From Micromonospora_G sp044901685 (GTDB lineage: Bacteria > Actinomycetota > Actinomycetes > Mycobacteriales > Micromonosporaceae), in assembly GCF_044901685.1 (NCBI RefSeq), contig NZ_JBJDPS010000010.1, forward strand, positions 1-64,000: 64,000 bases of DNA. Reading direction: 5' to 3'. How positions within the stretch are numbered: position 1 is the first letter of the stretch; each line of letters begins with the position of its first letter. This document shows, piece by piece, positions 42,508 through 50,734 of the stretch. A program made the position numbers and the translations under genes. The notes below the pieces were generated by a model. The model was not told the origin of the DNA. It saw only the letters and a list, made by a program, of their open reading frames with translations, and searched no databases.

Positions 42508-43003
42508 TGAACAACTCCCAGATGCTCGGCGTACCCGCCGAGTGCGATGTCCCGCGTAGCGACGCGGCGGCGGTCTCCCGTCCGCACCAGGGTTGCCGTG
42601 AGTGACAGGCGTCGCTGGCCGTCAGGGCGACGCCATGGTTAACGGCACGATCTTGGTCGCCGAAGGTATCGCGCTGCCGAACAGGCACACAGCCGAACGT
42701 AAACACGCCGCATCGTCTGTGCAGGTCAGCGCGGCCGGATAGGGGCGAGCGACGCGTCCTGAGCCTTGATACCCGGACAAAACCGCCCGTCCTCGACGAG
42801 CGGTTCGCGCACCTGCCATGGGTAGGCCGGAGGCATCACCATGCGAACCACACCGCCACGATCACCGGTGATCCGCTGCCGGCACACCGGCCGCACCTGC
42901 GGGCCCGTCGACCCTGACCTTGCCCAGATTACGGGCTCGCACGGCGTCTGGTGACTCCGACCCGAGCAGCAGAACCGCCGGCGCATGGGGCCAAGCAGGC
43001 TAG
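42508..43003. other. Intergenic region with no clear gene
   Basis: About 500 bp upstream of the GH92 gene. A minus-strand frame at 42726-42842 (MVMPPAYPWQVREPLVEDG) and the stretch 42821-42882 resemble, at about 80%, the segment 46063-46124; both look like fragments of one lost gene family. Promoter elements for GH92 are expected here, but I cannot fix them. Confidence 0.5.
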
Positions 43004-43135
43004 ACCAAGCCCTTGGTCCGGCGGGCCAACCGCACCGCAGTCGGCTCCCTCGCCGGGCAACTGGGCCTCTCCGGCGACTGGGACCGACCACAGACCAACG
43101 CCGAGATCACCGCCGACTTCGACATCGGCGCATGA
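43004..43135 (+). pseudogene. Remnant of a type II antitoxin (Phd/YefM-like C-terminus)
   Basis: After an in-frame stop (43001-43003) the frame reads KPLVRRANRTAVGSLAGQLG and SGDWDRPQTNAEITADFDIGA, ending on a TGA that overlaps the ATG of the PIN-domain frame by 4 bp (ATGA). The AGSLxGxL...DFD tail matches the C-terminal toxin-binding part of antitoxins placed before VapC genes. The N-terminal DNA-binding part is missing. Confidence 0.65.
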
Positions 43136-43434
43136 CCCTGCTGCTGGACACCCACGTCGCGCTCTGGGCCATCACCGGCGACAGAGAGATCACCATCAAA
43201 CCGAGTACGGGGAAACTCGCCGGACCCTCTGACCTCGCAGGCCGGGTAAGAGACATGGGCTTCCCCGAACTCCCGGTGACCCACGCCCACGCCATCGCCG
43301 CCGGCTGCCTGCCACCGCATCACCGCGATCCCTTCGACCGCATGCTGGTGGCCCAAGCGATCACCGAGAGTCTGACCCTGGCCTCCCGCGACCCGTCGAT
43401 AGCGCCGTACGACGTGGACGTTCTCGAGGTGTGA
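43132..43434 (+). pseudogene. VapC-like PIN toxin with internal deletion
   Basis: 100 residues. The start MTLLLDTHVALWAITGD carries the first catalytic Asp. The end reads ELPVTHAHAIAAGCLPPHHRDPFDRMLVAQAITESLTLASRD, in pieces, with the later acidic residues. Between AITGD and EITIKPSTGKLAG about 25 residues that normally hold VWVSAASxWEI (with a catalytic Glu region) are missing, in frame. The protein is likely inactive. It follows the antitoxin remnant with the usual 4-bp overlap. Confidence 0.7.
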
Positions 43435-43516
43435 TCGGACGGGCTCCAGCAACGCCTGAAGCCGACGAGAGGCCCGACCCCAACCTGACACGCGGGCCGC
43501 CCGGGAGGTTCGTCTT

Positions 43517-44809
43517 ATGCGACGGCGGCGCGGCGACGTGGTACGACTGCTTCAGCGACAAGCAGACGAAGCGGGCGAAGCGGGCGGACCGGTGACAACG
43601 AACAGAGTGGCCAATCTGCTGCGCAAGCGTGAGAGTCCGCAGCGGCCGACCTTCCTGGAACTGTTCTTCGATCTGGTGTACGTCTTCGCGCTCACCCGGA
43701 TCGTGCACGAGTTGGTGCTGGACTACACCAGGGGTCACGTCGCTGAGACGTTGACTACTTCCCTCTCGGAAAACGGCGAGACTCTGCTGCTGTTCCTGGC
43801 CCTCTGGTGGATCTGGGCCCAGACGGCGTGGACGACCAGCAGATACGACCCGTTCCAGCCGGCGATCCAGTTCGTTGTCCTCGCGACGATGTTCGGGAGC
43901 CTGTTACTGGCGGTCGCGATATCCGGGGCGCTCGCCGAGACCGGCCTGCTCTTCGCGAGTACGTACGTCGCGATCCAGGTGGGCCGTACCCTCTTCTTCG
44001 TACTCACCCTGCGGGGTCACGATCTGCGGCGCGTCAACATGCTGGCGCTCGTCTGGTTCGGCATGTCGGCCGTGCCGTGGCTTACCGGGGCTCTTTTCGC
44101 ATCGGAGGTGGCGCGGAACTCACTGTGGACGCTGGCCCTGGTGATCGACTACCTGGGGGGCAGACTCGGCTGGCCGGTACCGCGGCTGGGTCGCTCGCAG
44201 GTGTCCCCGTGGGCCGTCGCGGGCGAGCACCTGGCTGAACGCTACTGGCAGCTCGTCATCGTCGCGCTTGGTGAGACGATCCTGACCTCCGGATCGAGTC
44301 TTCTGCGCGGTCCGATCGTGGCCGAACGAACATTGGCCCTTGCACTGTCGTTCCTCACCACGGTGTTGCTGTGGCGAATCTACTTCTACCGAGCCGGGCA
44401 GATCTTGGGCGAGGCCATCGCGGCATCCGCCAATCCAGGCAGGCTCGGTCGGTCGGTCGAGCTCTCCCACCTGCTCATGGTGTCCGGCATCGTCGCCACC
44501 TCAGCCGGTTCCGAACTCGTCCTCATAGATCCAACGGGACACGCCAAACCCGCCTGGGTCGGCGCCATCCTCGGTGGGCCCGCGCTCTACCTCGCCGGGC
44601 GCTCAATATTCGAGCACGTGGCCTTCACCCGCGTGTCCTGGCCACGGCCGATCGGGATCCTCGTCCTCGCGGCCATGGTGCCGGTAATGATCAGCCTGCC
44701 GCCACTCGGGGTCGCCGCAGCAGCCGCCGCCGTCCTGATGGGCGTCGCCGTTTCGGACGCGATCCGAGCTCACGGACGCCCACTAGAGCAGGCCTCTCCG
44801 CCCCGCTGA
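43517..44809 (+). CDS. LtrA-family (low temperature requirement) membrane protein
   Basis: 430 residues from ATG 43517 (GGGAGG 9 nt upstream); GTG 43592 is an alternative. LtrA pattern: FLELFFDLVYVFALTRIVHEL near the start (in parts), WWIWAQTAWTTSRYDP, GEHLAERYWQLVIVALGET and about ten membrane segments. The family is widespread in actinobacteria; named from Listeria growth at low temperature, but its biochemical role is not known. Its 3' end is overlapped by 119 bp by the read-through tail of the convergent HTH gene. Confidence 0.88.
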   Translation: MRRRRGDVVRLLQRQADEAGEAGGPVTTNRVANLLRKRESPQRPTFLELFFDLVYVFALTRIVHELVLDYTRGHVAETLTTSLSENGETLLLFLALWWIWAQTAWTTSRYDPFQPAIQFVVLATMFGSLLLAVAISGALAETGLLFASTYVAIQVGRTLFFVLTLRGHDLRRVNMLALVWFGMSAVPWLTGALFASEVARNSLWTLALVIDYLGGRLGWPVPRLGRSQVSPWAVAGEHLAERYWQLVIVALGETILTSGSSLLRGPIVAERTLALALSFLTTVLLWRIYFYRAGQILGEAIAASANPGRLGRSVELSHLLMVSGIVATSAGSELVLIDPTGHAKPAWVGAILGGPALYLAGRSIFEHVAFTRVSWPRPIGILVLAAMVPVMISLPPLGVAAAAAAVLMGVAVSDAIRAHGRPLEQASPPR

Positions 44810-45362
44810 CGCGTGCCCGTTGCCCCAACAAATCATTCACGTGATCGGAGACGACCCGACGCCAACGCACCATAGATTGCCGTACGCCTATCTCATCTGT
44901 CGCCGACCCGCCTCCAGCAGCGCCCGCCACGGCCTCACCCGCGTCGGCCCACGCGGGTGTCCGGCCGCCGCACATGTCCGGTTGGCGACCCGTTGCCCCT
45001 ACGCTTCCTGGAACTCGTCGCAGGCAGCCATTTGCCGCCGCCCACAGCTCAGGCGACTGGCGAAGGTCGTTGCCGTAGTCAAAGATGATCCGCATACGGG
45101 CACCGAGGGCGCGTGCGTACCGGCTGGGCGTAGCCACCTCGTTGGCGGCTGGATCACCGTTCTCGATCTGGCTGACCCGGCCGGGGGTGACCCCCATCAG
45201 TTCGGCCACCTGCCGCCGGGGGAGCCCAAGCCGCTTGCGCTCCTCGGCCAGGTGGAACGCACCGATCCACGCCTCGGTTCGGGCACGTTCCGCATCGAGC
45301 GCATCGTCGTCCCCGTCATGCAACTCGGCGCGGATGTCGTTCCGGTCGTGGAAGTCGCCCAT
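44691..45362 (-). CDS. HigA-type HTH antitoxin with abnormal C-terminal tail
   Basis: 223 residues. The first 105 are a normal HigA/Xre antitoxin: TEAWIGAFHLAEERKRLGLP, RRQVAELMGVTPGRVSQIENG, ATPSRYARALGARMRIIFDYGNDLRQ. Family members stop at about this point; here the frame runs on for about 115 residues (SPELWAAANGCLRRVPG...) of unlike composition, across the end of the LtrA gene. I suspect that a small indel removed the normal stop. It may still bind DNA, but its toxin partner is broken. Confidence 0.65.
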   Translation of the reverse strand: MGDFHDRNDIRAELHDGDDDALDAERARTEAWIGAFHLAEERKRLGLPRRQVAELMGVTPGRVSQIENGDPAANEVATPSRYARALGARMRIIFDYGNDLRQSPELWAAANGCLRRVPGSVGATGRQPDMCGGRTPAWADAGEAVAGAAGGGSATDEIGVRQSMVRWRRVVSDHVNDLLGQRARVSGAERPALVGVRELGSRPKRRRPSGRRRLLRRPRVAAG

Positions 45363-45620
45363 CAGCCCTGCCTCCGTTTCCCTCCACAGCGAGCCAGCCT
45401 TCGTACGCGATTTCAGCGACCGCAATCGCTTGCTCGTACCACCGCGTCCAGTCGCCAGCCTTGTTGCCGGCCACCAACGGCACCGCCTGCGACCAGGGAT
45501 CGAAGACAAACAGGATGCGGATCGCGACGTCCCGCCCTGGCCTCGGACGCAGTTCCTTGAGTTGATGATCGAGGAACGCAGCGTGTCCGCGAGCGGACGC
45601 CCGGCGCGGTAGCTCCTGGG
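45316..45620 (-). pseudogene. Frameshifted HigB-like (RelE superfamily) toxin
   Basis: Core in one frame: HQLKELRPRPGRDVAIRILF, VFDPWSQAVPLVAGNKAGDW, TRWYEQAIAVAEIAYEGWLA, the HigB family's later strands and helix. The matching GRPLADTLRSS segment, which should come just before, is in another frame (about 45570-45605), and the first 45 residues of the family are absent. The stop lies 47 bp inside the HigA-like gene. Confidence 0.72.
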
Positions 45621-45624
45621 GCAC

Positions 45625-46191
45625 GGATTGGGTATAGCTCGGCCTAAACTCTCTTGCCAGAGGATTTTCGGCTCGTCGTTCGCGTCATCCGCCGCTCGTC
45701 GACCGGTCTGAACCAGCAATCGCCGCCTCGGAAGACCCATGGCCGTCCGGCGTCGCACCCTCGCACCTGTCGGCCTTGTTCCGTGGCTCCAGCGTCGCCG
45801 TCTCCTTCACCAAGCGCGCCACGTCTACGACGCTTGACCGCTGCCGATTCCCGGCGTGCCGGTGAACCCGCCCGGACCCTCACCCGCCGCGTCTCCGCCG
45901 GCTGTCAAGGTGAATGTGGTGGAGCCGCATGACGACACTGCGGAGATCCCCACCGGACCGCCCCGCACGCGGAGTCAGGTCCCGGCCCGGCATCGCGGCC
46001 AAGATACCCACAGTGGCCTGCGATTTCGCGGCTCGCGAACCCCACCGTTCGGGTATCCGTTCGGTGGGCCGGAGGCACCACCAGGCGAACCAACCGGCGA
46101 CCATCGCCGGTGTGCCGCTGCGAAGCCTCAGTTCCCGCGTCCCGAGGTTCGGTGGCCAGACGACCGATGCTCCTGGTTCCAGTCCAGTCCG
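45625..46191. other. Gene-poor stretch between decayed and intact TA loci
   Basis: No convincing gene on either strand. The segment 46063-46124 is about 80% identical to 42821-42882. Minus-strand frames (for example VGWFAWWCLRPTERIPERW) look like a shared degenerate fragment. The composition is slightly less GC-biased at codon position 3 than neighbouring genes, as expected for decayed DNA. Confidence 0.5.
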
Positions 46192-46449
46192 CTACCGGTC
46201 AACGTAGTGGTAACGGCAGGCGACGATCTCGACGTCGTCCTTGGTGATCCGATACACCAGCCGGTGCTCGCGATCGATCCGCCGGGACCAGAAGCCGGAC
46301 AGCTCCCCCCGAAGGTGCTCCGGCTTGCCGATGCCCTCGTATTCGTTGCGCATCACGTCCGCGATGAGGTCATTGATGCGCTTGACCAACTTACGGTCTG
46401 TATGGCTGAGATACTGGCTCCACGCCGTCGCGGTGAAGACCAGCCTCAT
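46192..46449 (-). CDS. yoeB: YoeB/Txe-family mRNA interferase toxin
   Basis: 85 residues, full length. MRLVFTATAWSQYLSHTDRK, KRINDLIADVMRNEYEGIGKPE, LRGELSGFWSRRIDREHRLVY and VEIVACRYHYVDR follow the Txe/YoeB pattern, including the Glu, Arg and C-terminal His/Tyr used for ribosome-dependent mRNA cutting. ATG overlaps the antitoxin stop by 4 bp. Confidence 0.93.
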   Translation of the reverse strand: MRLVFTATAWSQYLSHTDRKLVKRINDLIADVMRNEYEGIGKPEHLRGELSGFWSRRIDREHRLVYRITKDDVEIVACRYHYVDR

Positions 46450-46721
46450 GCGACGTCCCGCACGGTGGCCGGGTCGATCAGATCCCTCTCCGCCGCGTCG
46501 CCCTTTTCAAGCTCCGCCATCGATCGGCGCAGAGCGGCGGCGTTGCTCGGGCTGCGCAGGAGGTACTCGGTCTCCTTCATCGACTCGTACTCCGCAAGCG
46601 GCACGATCACCACGGGATCGTGGCCCGACCGGGTCACCACCACTTCCTCCGCGTCGTTGATCACGCTGTCGAGTTCGGCGGCCAGGTTCTGCCGTAGCTG
46701 GGTAAAGTTTACGGTCCGCAT
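46446..46721 (-). CDS. yefM: YefM-family antitoxin
   Basis: 91 residues from ATG 46721 with GGAGG 5 nt upstream. MRTVNFTQLRQNLAAELDSV, EEVVVTRSGHDPVVIVPLAEYES (in parts) and the helical C-terminus KETEYLLRSPSNAAALRRS match YefM. It neutralises YoeB and, with it, represses the operon through the palindrome just upstream. Confidence 0.93.
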   Translation of the reverse strand: MRTVNFTQLRQNLAAELDSVINDAEEVVVTRSGHDPVVIVPLAEYESMKETEYLLRSPSNAAALRRSMAELEKGDAAERDLIDPATVRDVA

Positions 46722-46736
46722 GATCACCTCCAGGGC

Positions 46737-46756
46737 AGGTACAGAAAATTGTACCT
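46737..46756 (-). promoter_or_regulatory. Operator/promoter of yefM-yoeB
   Basis: Inverted repeat AGGTAC-AGAAAATT-GTACCT (46737-46756), 16 bp before the yefM start codon, with a minus-strand -10 TACAAT (46753 to 46748) inside it. YefM operators are known to contain TGTACA-like palindromes; here GGTAC/GTACC takes that role. Confidence 0.65.
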
Positions 46757-46798
46757 CAAGCGGGTGGCCTGGCCAGGTTCGCACCGAAGATCAACAAG

Positions 46799-46872
46799 TG
46801 GGGCGGGCGGGACTCGAACCCGCGACCGAAGGATTATGAGTCCTCTGCTCTAACCTGCTGAGCTACCACCCC
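46799..46872 (-). tRNA. tRNA-Met(CAT), elongator type
   Basis: 74 nt. Acceptor GGGGTGG with CCGCCCC, D stem GCTC/GAGC, anticodon loop CTCATAA, T arm GCGGG-TTCGAGT-CCCGC, discriminator A. The anticodon stem lacks the GGG/CCC set of initiators. A tRNA-Ile2 (modified CAT) cannot be fully excluded from sequence alone. Confidence 0.9.
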
Positions 46873-46996
46873 TTGTGGTGCGGGAATGGTAACCCGCGTG
46901 CCCGCTCGCCCACCGACCGCTGACCGGCGCCCGCGAGCGCCCGCAGCGACCCGGGACGGGCCGGCACCGCCGAGGATAACAGCGCCGACCGACACG

Positions 46997-48227
46997 TCAG
47001 GTCCTCGGCGTCAGGTGCCGTGCGATCGCGCCGCCCGTACGCCAACCGCTGGCCAGCGCGCCCTGGATCGACGGGCTGTCCCGGTGGTCACCGGCGACGA
47101 ACACCCCGTCACCGAGATCGACCGGCTGACGCAGTCGTCCCTGGCCCGGCGGGGCGGCCGGCAGCGCGGCGGGCAGGTTGACCGTGGTCAGGTGCTCCCA
47201 GTCGTCGGTCCGGCAGCCGTACAGCCGGCCGAGTTCGGCGCGGACGACCGTCTCGGGTGGCGGCGTGTGGCCGGCCACGGAGGTGGAGACCAGGTGCCGG
47301 CCGGGTGGGGCGTACGTGGGCGCGGCCCGGCTGATCACCACAGTGTTCGCCACGATCTCCCGACGGTCGCCGTCGAGCAGCAGGATCGGCTCGTCCAGCG
47401 GTGGATGGGCCACCGAGTGGTAGTAGGTGGTCAGGGCTCGGGTGCGTACCGGGCCGAGCGAGGGCAGCAGCCGGGTTGCCGTACCCGGGTCGGTGGCGAC
47501 GAGGACGGCCCGGCAGCGGATGTCCCCGTCGGGGGTGCGGACCCGGCCGGGGTTGACCGCCGTGACCGGGGTGCCGAGTCGCAGCAGGGTACGCGGCAGC
47601 GGCCCGGCCACCGCCGCCGGCAACTCTGCCATCCCGCCGGCCGGCACGCCGATTCTTCCCCGCACGAAGGAGCGGGCGATCAGCGCGGTGACGTGACTGG
47701 AGGTCTCCAGCGCCCGGTCGGCGAGTACGCCGGAGAGGAACGGCCGGAGCAGTTCCTCGATGATGCGGTTGGAGAGCCCGGCCCGGCGCAGCGCCTGCTC
47801 GGTGGTCAGCTCGGGTGCGTCGAGCAGTCGACGTACCCCGGTGGCGGCGCAGGTGGCGGCGAGCGCGGCGAGCCGGAGCCGGTCGCGGAGGGTGCCGACG
47901 CCGGCCGAGGCCGACAGGGGTGCGGCGATCGGATCGCGCAGCGGGTGGGTGAGCCGGTGCAGCGTGCCGTTGCGGCGGACCAGCACGCCCGAGGTGAAGT
48001 AGCCGAGGTCCAGGATGCCGACGTCGAGCAGGGTGCCGAGCCGGGGGTAGCCGGTGTTGAGCACCTGGAAGCCACGGTCGAGCAGGTAGCCGTCGACGTT
48101 GTCGGTGGCCACCCGCCCGCCGAGCCGGTCGGTCGCCTCGACCAGGAGCCAGGGCACGCCGGAGCGGTGCAGCCGGCGGGCGGCGGCGAGACCGGCCAGG
48201 CCGCCGCCGACGATCACCACCTCGGTG

Positions 48228-48238
<11 letters not shown>
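46997..48238 (-). CDS. FAD-dependent amine oxidase-like oxidoreductase
   Basis: 413 residues from ATG 48238 (GTG 48283 would add 15). Rossmann motif VVIVGGGLAGLAAARRLHRSG and GGRVATDN at the N-terminus, and the late FAD motif GVFVAGDHRDSPSIQGALASG. This is the NAD(P)-binding flavin amine oxidase/protoporphyrinogen oxidase-like group (phytoene desaturase-like domain layout). Substrate unknown. Its start is overlapped by 11 bp by a small membrane ORF. Confidence 0.87.
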
Positions 48239-48395
<157 letters not shown>

Positions 48396-48477
48396 CGTCA
48401 CCCCCGGCCCCCGCCGAATCGTCCTCGGATACGACGATGCCCGCCGGCGGGGCCGACGGGCTGGGTTGTGGGGAAAG

Positions 48478-48550
48478 CTCCCCCGTTTGGACTCGAACCA
48501 AAAACCTGCCGGTTAACAGCCGGCTGCTCTGCCAATTGAGCTACGGGGGA
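48478..48550 (-). tRNA. tRNA-Asn(GTT)
   Basis: 73 nt. Acceptor TCCCCCG/CGGGGGA perfect, D stem GCTC/GAGC, anticodon stem GCCGG/CCGGC, loop CTGTTAA, T arm TTTGG-TTCGAGT-CCAAA, discriminator G. Confidence 0.95.
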
Positions 48551-48810
48551 TCGTTTGGTTGCCGGTTGAAGGATCTTCCAGCGCCCTTGCGACGGCATAA
48601 GAGTACAGGACTCCCCGGGGGTACGCGCTACGGGGTTATCGGCGAAACAGCCCACACGGTTGTGCAGGCAAAATGTCGTGCCTGCCACGGACAGGCATGA
48701 CCTTCGAGGAGTATGGGTAGGTACATGAGCACAGACGACGCAGGCGCGACGCGGTTGCCCATCCGGGCCTCGGAGGGCGCAACGGCGCGTCAGGCACGAA
48801 AGGAGCCGCC

Positions 48811-49149
48811 ATGCGCGGAAAGCTGTGGTTCATCGGCGGACTGGCCGCGGGTTTTGTCCTAGGCGCCCGCGCCGGCCGGGAGAAGTACGAGGAACTGGTC
48901 GTCCGTGGCCGCAAGGTGCTCGACCACCCGACGGTGCAGGAGGCGGCCGGCGTGGCCCAGGCGCAGGCCAACCGGCTCTACGCCGAGGGCAAGGACCGGC
49001 TGAGCCACACCCGGCTGGGCGAGAAGCTCGGTGCCGGTACGACGGCCAACGGCAACACCACCGAGCTGACCTCCACGGGTGCCGGGTCGACCTCGACCTC
49101 GACAACCCGTGGCACCACCCCACCCGGCACCGGCACCGCCTCCTTCTGA
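48811..49149 (+). CDS. YtxH-like small membrane-associated protein
   Basis: 112 residues; GGAG 6 nt before the ATG. MRGKLWFIGGLAAGFVLGARAGREKYEEL is a short hydrophobic helix followed by the RAGREKYE motif of YtxH-like proteins (quoted in pieces: FIGGLAAGFVLGARAG, then REKYEEL). A helical part (VQEAAGVAQAQANRLYAEGK) and a Thr/Ser/Gly-rich tail follow. Function unknown; the family is linked to general stress in Bacillus. A shorter upstream ATG frame at 48725 may or may not be translated. Confidence 0.7.
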   Translation: MRGKLWFIGGLAAGFVLGARAGREKYEELVVRGRKVLDHPTVQEAAGVAQAQANRLYAEGKDRLSHTRLGEKLGAGTTANGNTTELTSTGAGSTSTSTTRGTTPPGTGTASF

Positions 49150-49156
49150 CCGAGGG

Positions 49157-49208
49157 TAAGGAAGGGCCCCTTGTTAACGGATACGGATAGGAAGGGCCCC
49201 TTCCAAAC
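49157..49208. repeat. Tandem pair of GGGCCCC-type intergenic elements
   Basis: Two direct copies, TAAGGAAGGGCCCCTTGTTA (49157 on) and TAGGAAGGGCCCCTTCC (49188 on), right after the YtxH-like gene. Here they are in the same orientation, unlike the hairpin forms at 50671 and 52882. Confidence 0.75.
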
Positions 49209-49448
49209 GCCCTCCGGCGCTTGGCTGACGCGCTCCGGCGCCTGAGTTACGGCACGGTCGCCCATGCGCTCGCGCGCGTGCGGTACGGCACGGGCCGGTC
49301 GCCACCGGGCGACCGGCCCGCCGCCGTGTCCTCGTCGCGGAACGGTACGGGTCACTCCCTGCTGGCTAAGCGGGCCGAGTCCGCGCCGGCCCGAGGCGGC
49401 TCAGTCCTTGCTGGCTAAACGGGGTGAGTCCGCGCCGGCCAGGGCGGG

Positions 49449-50456
49449 TCAGTCCTTGCTGGCGAAGGCGGCGTCGAACGCGGCGGCCGGTGCGTCGAAG
49501 GCGAGCCGGCGGACGAACTGGAGCGCCTCCGGGGCGCCGACGAGGCGGTCCATGCCGGCGTCCTCCCACTCGATCGAGATCGGGCCGTCGTAGCCGATCG
49601 CGTTCAGCGCGCGGAAGCAGTCCTCCCAGGGCACGTCGCCGTGGCCGGTGGAGACGAAGTCCCAGCCCCGGCGCATGTCGGCCCAGGGCAGGTGGGAGGC
49701 GAGCCGGCCACGCCGGCCGTCGCCGGTGCGTACCTTGGCGTCCTTGCAGTCGACGTGGTAGATCCGGTCGGCGAAGTCGAAGATGAAGTTCACCGGGTCG
49801 AGTTCCTGCCAGACGAAGTGCGACGGGTCCCAGTTGAGCCCGAACGCCGGCCGGTTGCCGATCGCCTCGAGGGTCTTCTTGGTGGTCCAGTAGTCGTACG
49901 CGATCTCGCTCGGGTGGACCTCGTGCGCGAACCGTACGCCGACCTCGTCGAAGACGTCGAGGATCGGGTTGAAGCGGTTGGCGAAGTCCTCGTACCCCTT
50001 CTCGATCATCGACGGCGGGACCGGCGGGAACATGGCCAGGGTGTGCCAGATGGACGAGCCGGTGAAGCCGACGACCGTGTTGACCCCGAGCTTCGCGGCC
50101 GCGCGGGCGGTGTCCTTGAGCTCCTCGGCGGCCCGCTGCCGGACCCCCTCGGGCTCGCCGTCGCCCCAGATCCGGGCGGGCAGGATGCCCTGGTGCCGCT
50201 CGTCGATCGGGTGGTCGCAGACCGCCTGGCTGAGCAGGTGGTTGGAGATGGTGAAGACCTGGAGGTTGTACTTGGCCAGGGTCTCCTTCTTCCGCTCGAC
50301 GTACGACTCGTCGGCGATGGCCTTGTCGACCTCGAAGTGATCGCCCCAGCAGGCGATCTCCAGGCCGTCGTAGCCCCATTCGGAGGCGAGCCGGCAGACC
50401 TCCTCGAACGGTAGGTCGGCCCACTGGCCGGTGAAGAGCGTGATGGGTCGCGCCAT
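49449..50456 (-). CDS. Sugar phosphate isomerase/epimerase-type TIM-barrel protein
   Basis: 335 residues from ATG 50456, GGAGAAG just upstream. AP-endonuclease-2/xylose-isomerase-like barrel: YDGLEIACWGDHFEVD, EVHPSEIAYDYWTTKK, NWDPSHFVWQELDP, YHVDCKDAKV and ISIEWEDAGMDR give the Glu, Asp, His, Glu metal ligands. This group often accompanies Gfo/Idh dehydrogenases and ThuA/DUF1080 proteins in 3-keto-sugar pathways, and a ThuA/DUF1080 gene lies upstream here. Substrate unproved. C-terminal Ala-rich tail. Confidence 0.85.
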   Translation of the reverse strand: MARPITLFTGQWADLPFEEVCRLASEWGYDGLEIACWGDHFEVDKAIADESYVERKKETLAKYNLQVFTISNHLLSQAVCDHPIDERHQGILPARIWGDGEPEGVRQRAAEELKDTARAAAKLGVNTVVGFTGSSIWHTLAMFPPVPPSMIEKGYEDFANRFNPILDVFDEVGVRFAHEVHPSEIAYDYWTTKKTLEAIGNRPAFGLNWDPSHFVWQELDPVNFIFDFADRIYHVDCKDAKVRTGDGRRGRLASHLPWADMRRGWDFVSTGHGDVPWEDCFRALNAIGYDGPISIEWEDAGMDRLVGAPEALQFVRRLAFDAPAAAFDAAFASKD

Positions 50457-50670
50457 TTCTTCTCCCTGTTGGCTAACTGGGATCCCCGACGGGCACCGCG
50501 GCGGCGGTGTTCGTTGACAGGCGCGAGGGAGGCCGGTCCGGCCGTACGGCAGACCGGAGGAGGCGGGACCGGCGCATGCGTACGCACCCGGGCGAGCGGG
50601 TTGCGCCTCCCGCTGCTCACCGGTGGTCTCCAGGGTTGCCAAGACCCACTCTAGGCCCCGCCCCCACAGG

Positions 50671-50721
50671 CAAGGAAGGGCCCCTTGTTAACGCTATGCG
50701 TTAACAAGGGGCCCTTCCTTG
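50671..50721. terminator. Perfect 24-bp palindromic GGGCCCC element
   Basis: Arms of 24 bp (50671-50694 and 50698-50721) around the loop TAT. Starts CAAGGAAGGGCCCC and contains GTTAAC near the tip. It lies 13 bp after the 3' end of the ThuA/DUF1080 gene (minus strand) and can form a very stable hairpin on either strand. Same family as the copies at 3715, 49157 and 52882. Confidence 0.8.
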
Positions 50722-50734
50722 CACCAGGGGGCGT

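Noticed and set aside
45654..46839. Plus-strand frames between the HigB remnant and yefM
   Set aside because: Composition and length fit shadows of minus-strand toxin and antitoxin genes; no ribosome sites or family features.
48725..48862. Short ORF upstream of the YtxH-like gene
   Set aside because: Has a GAGGAG at some distance but overlaps the YtxH-like start in another frame and shows no recognisable content; left unannotated.
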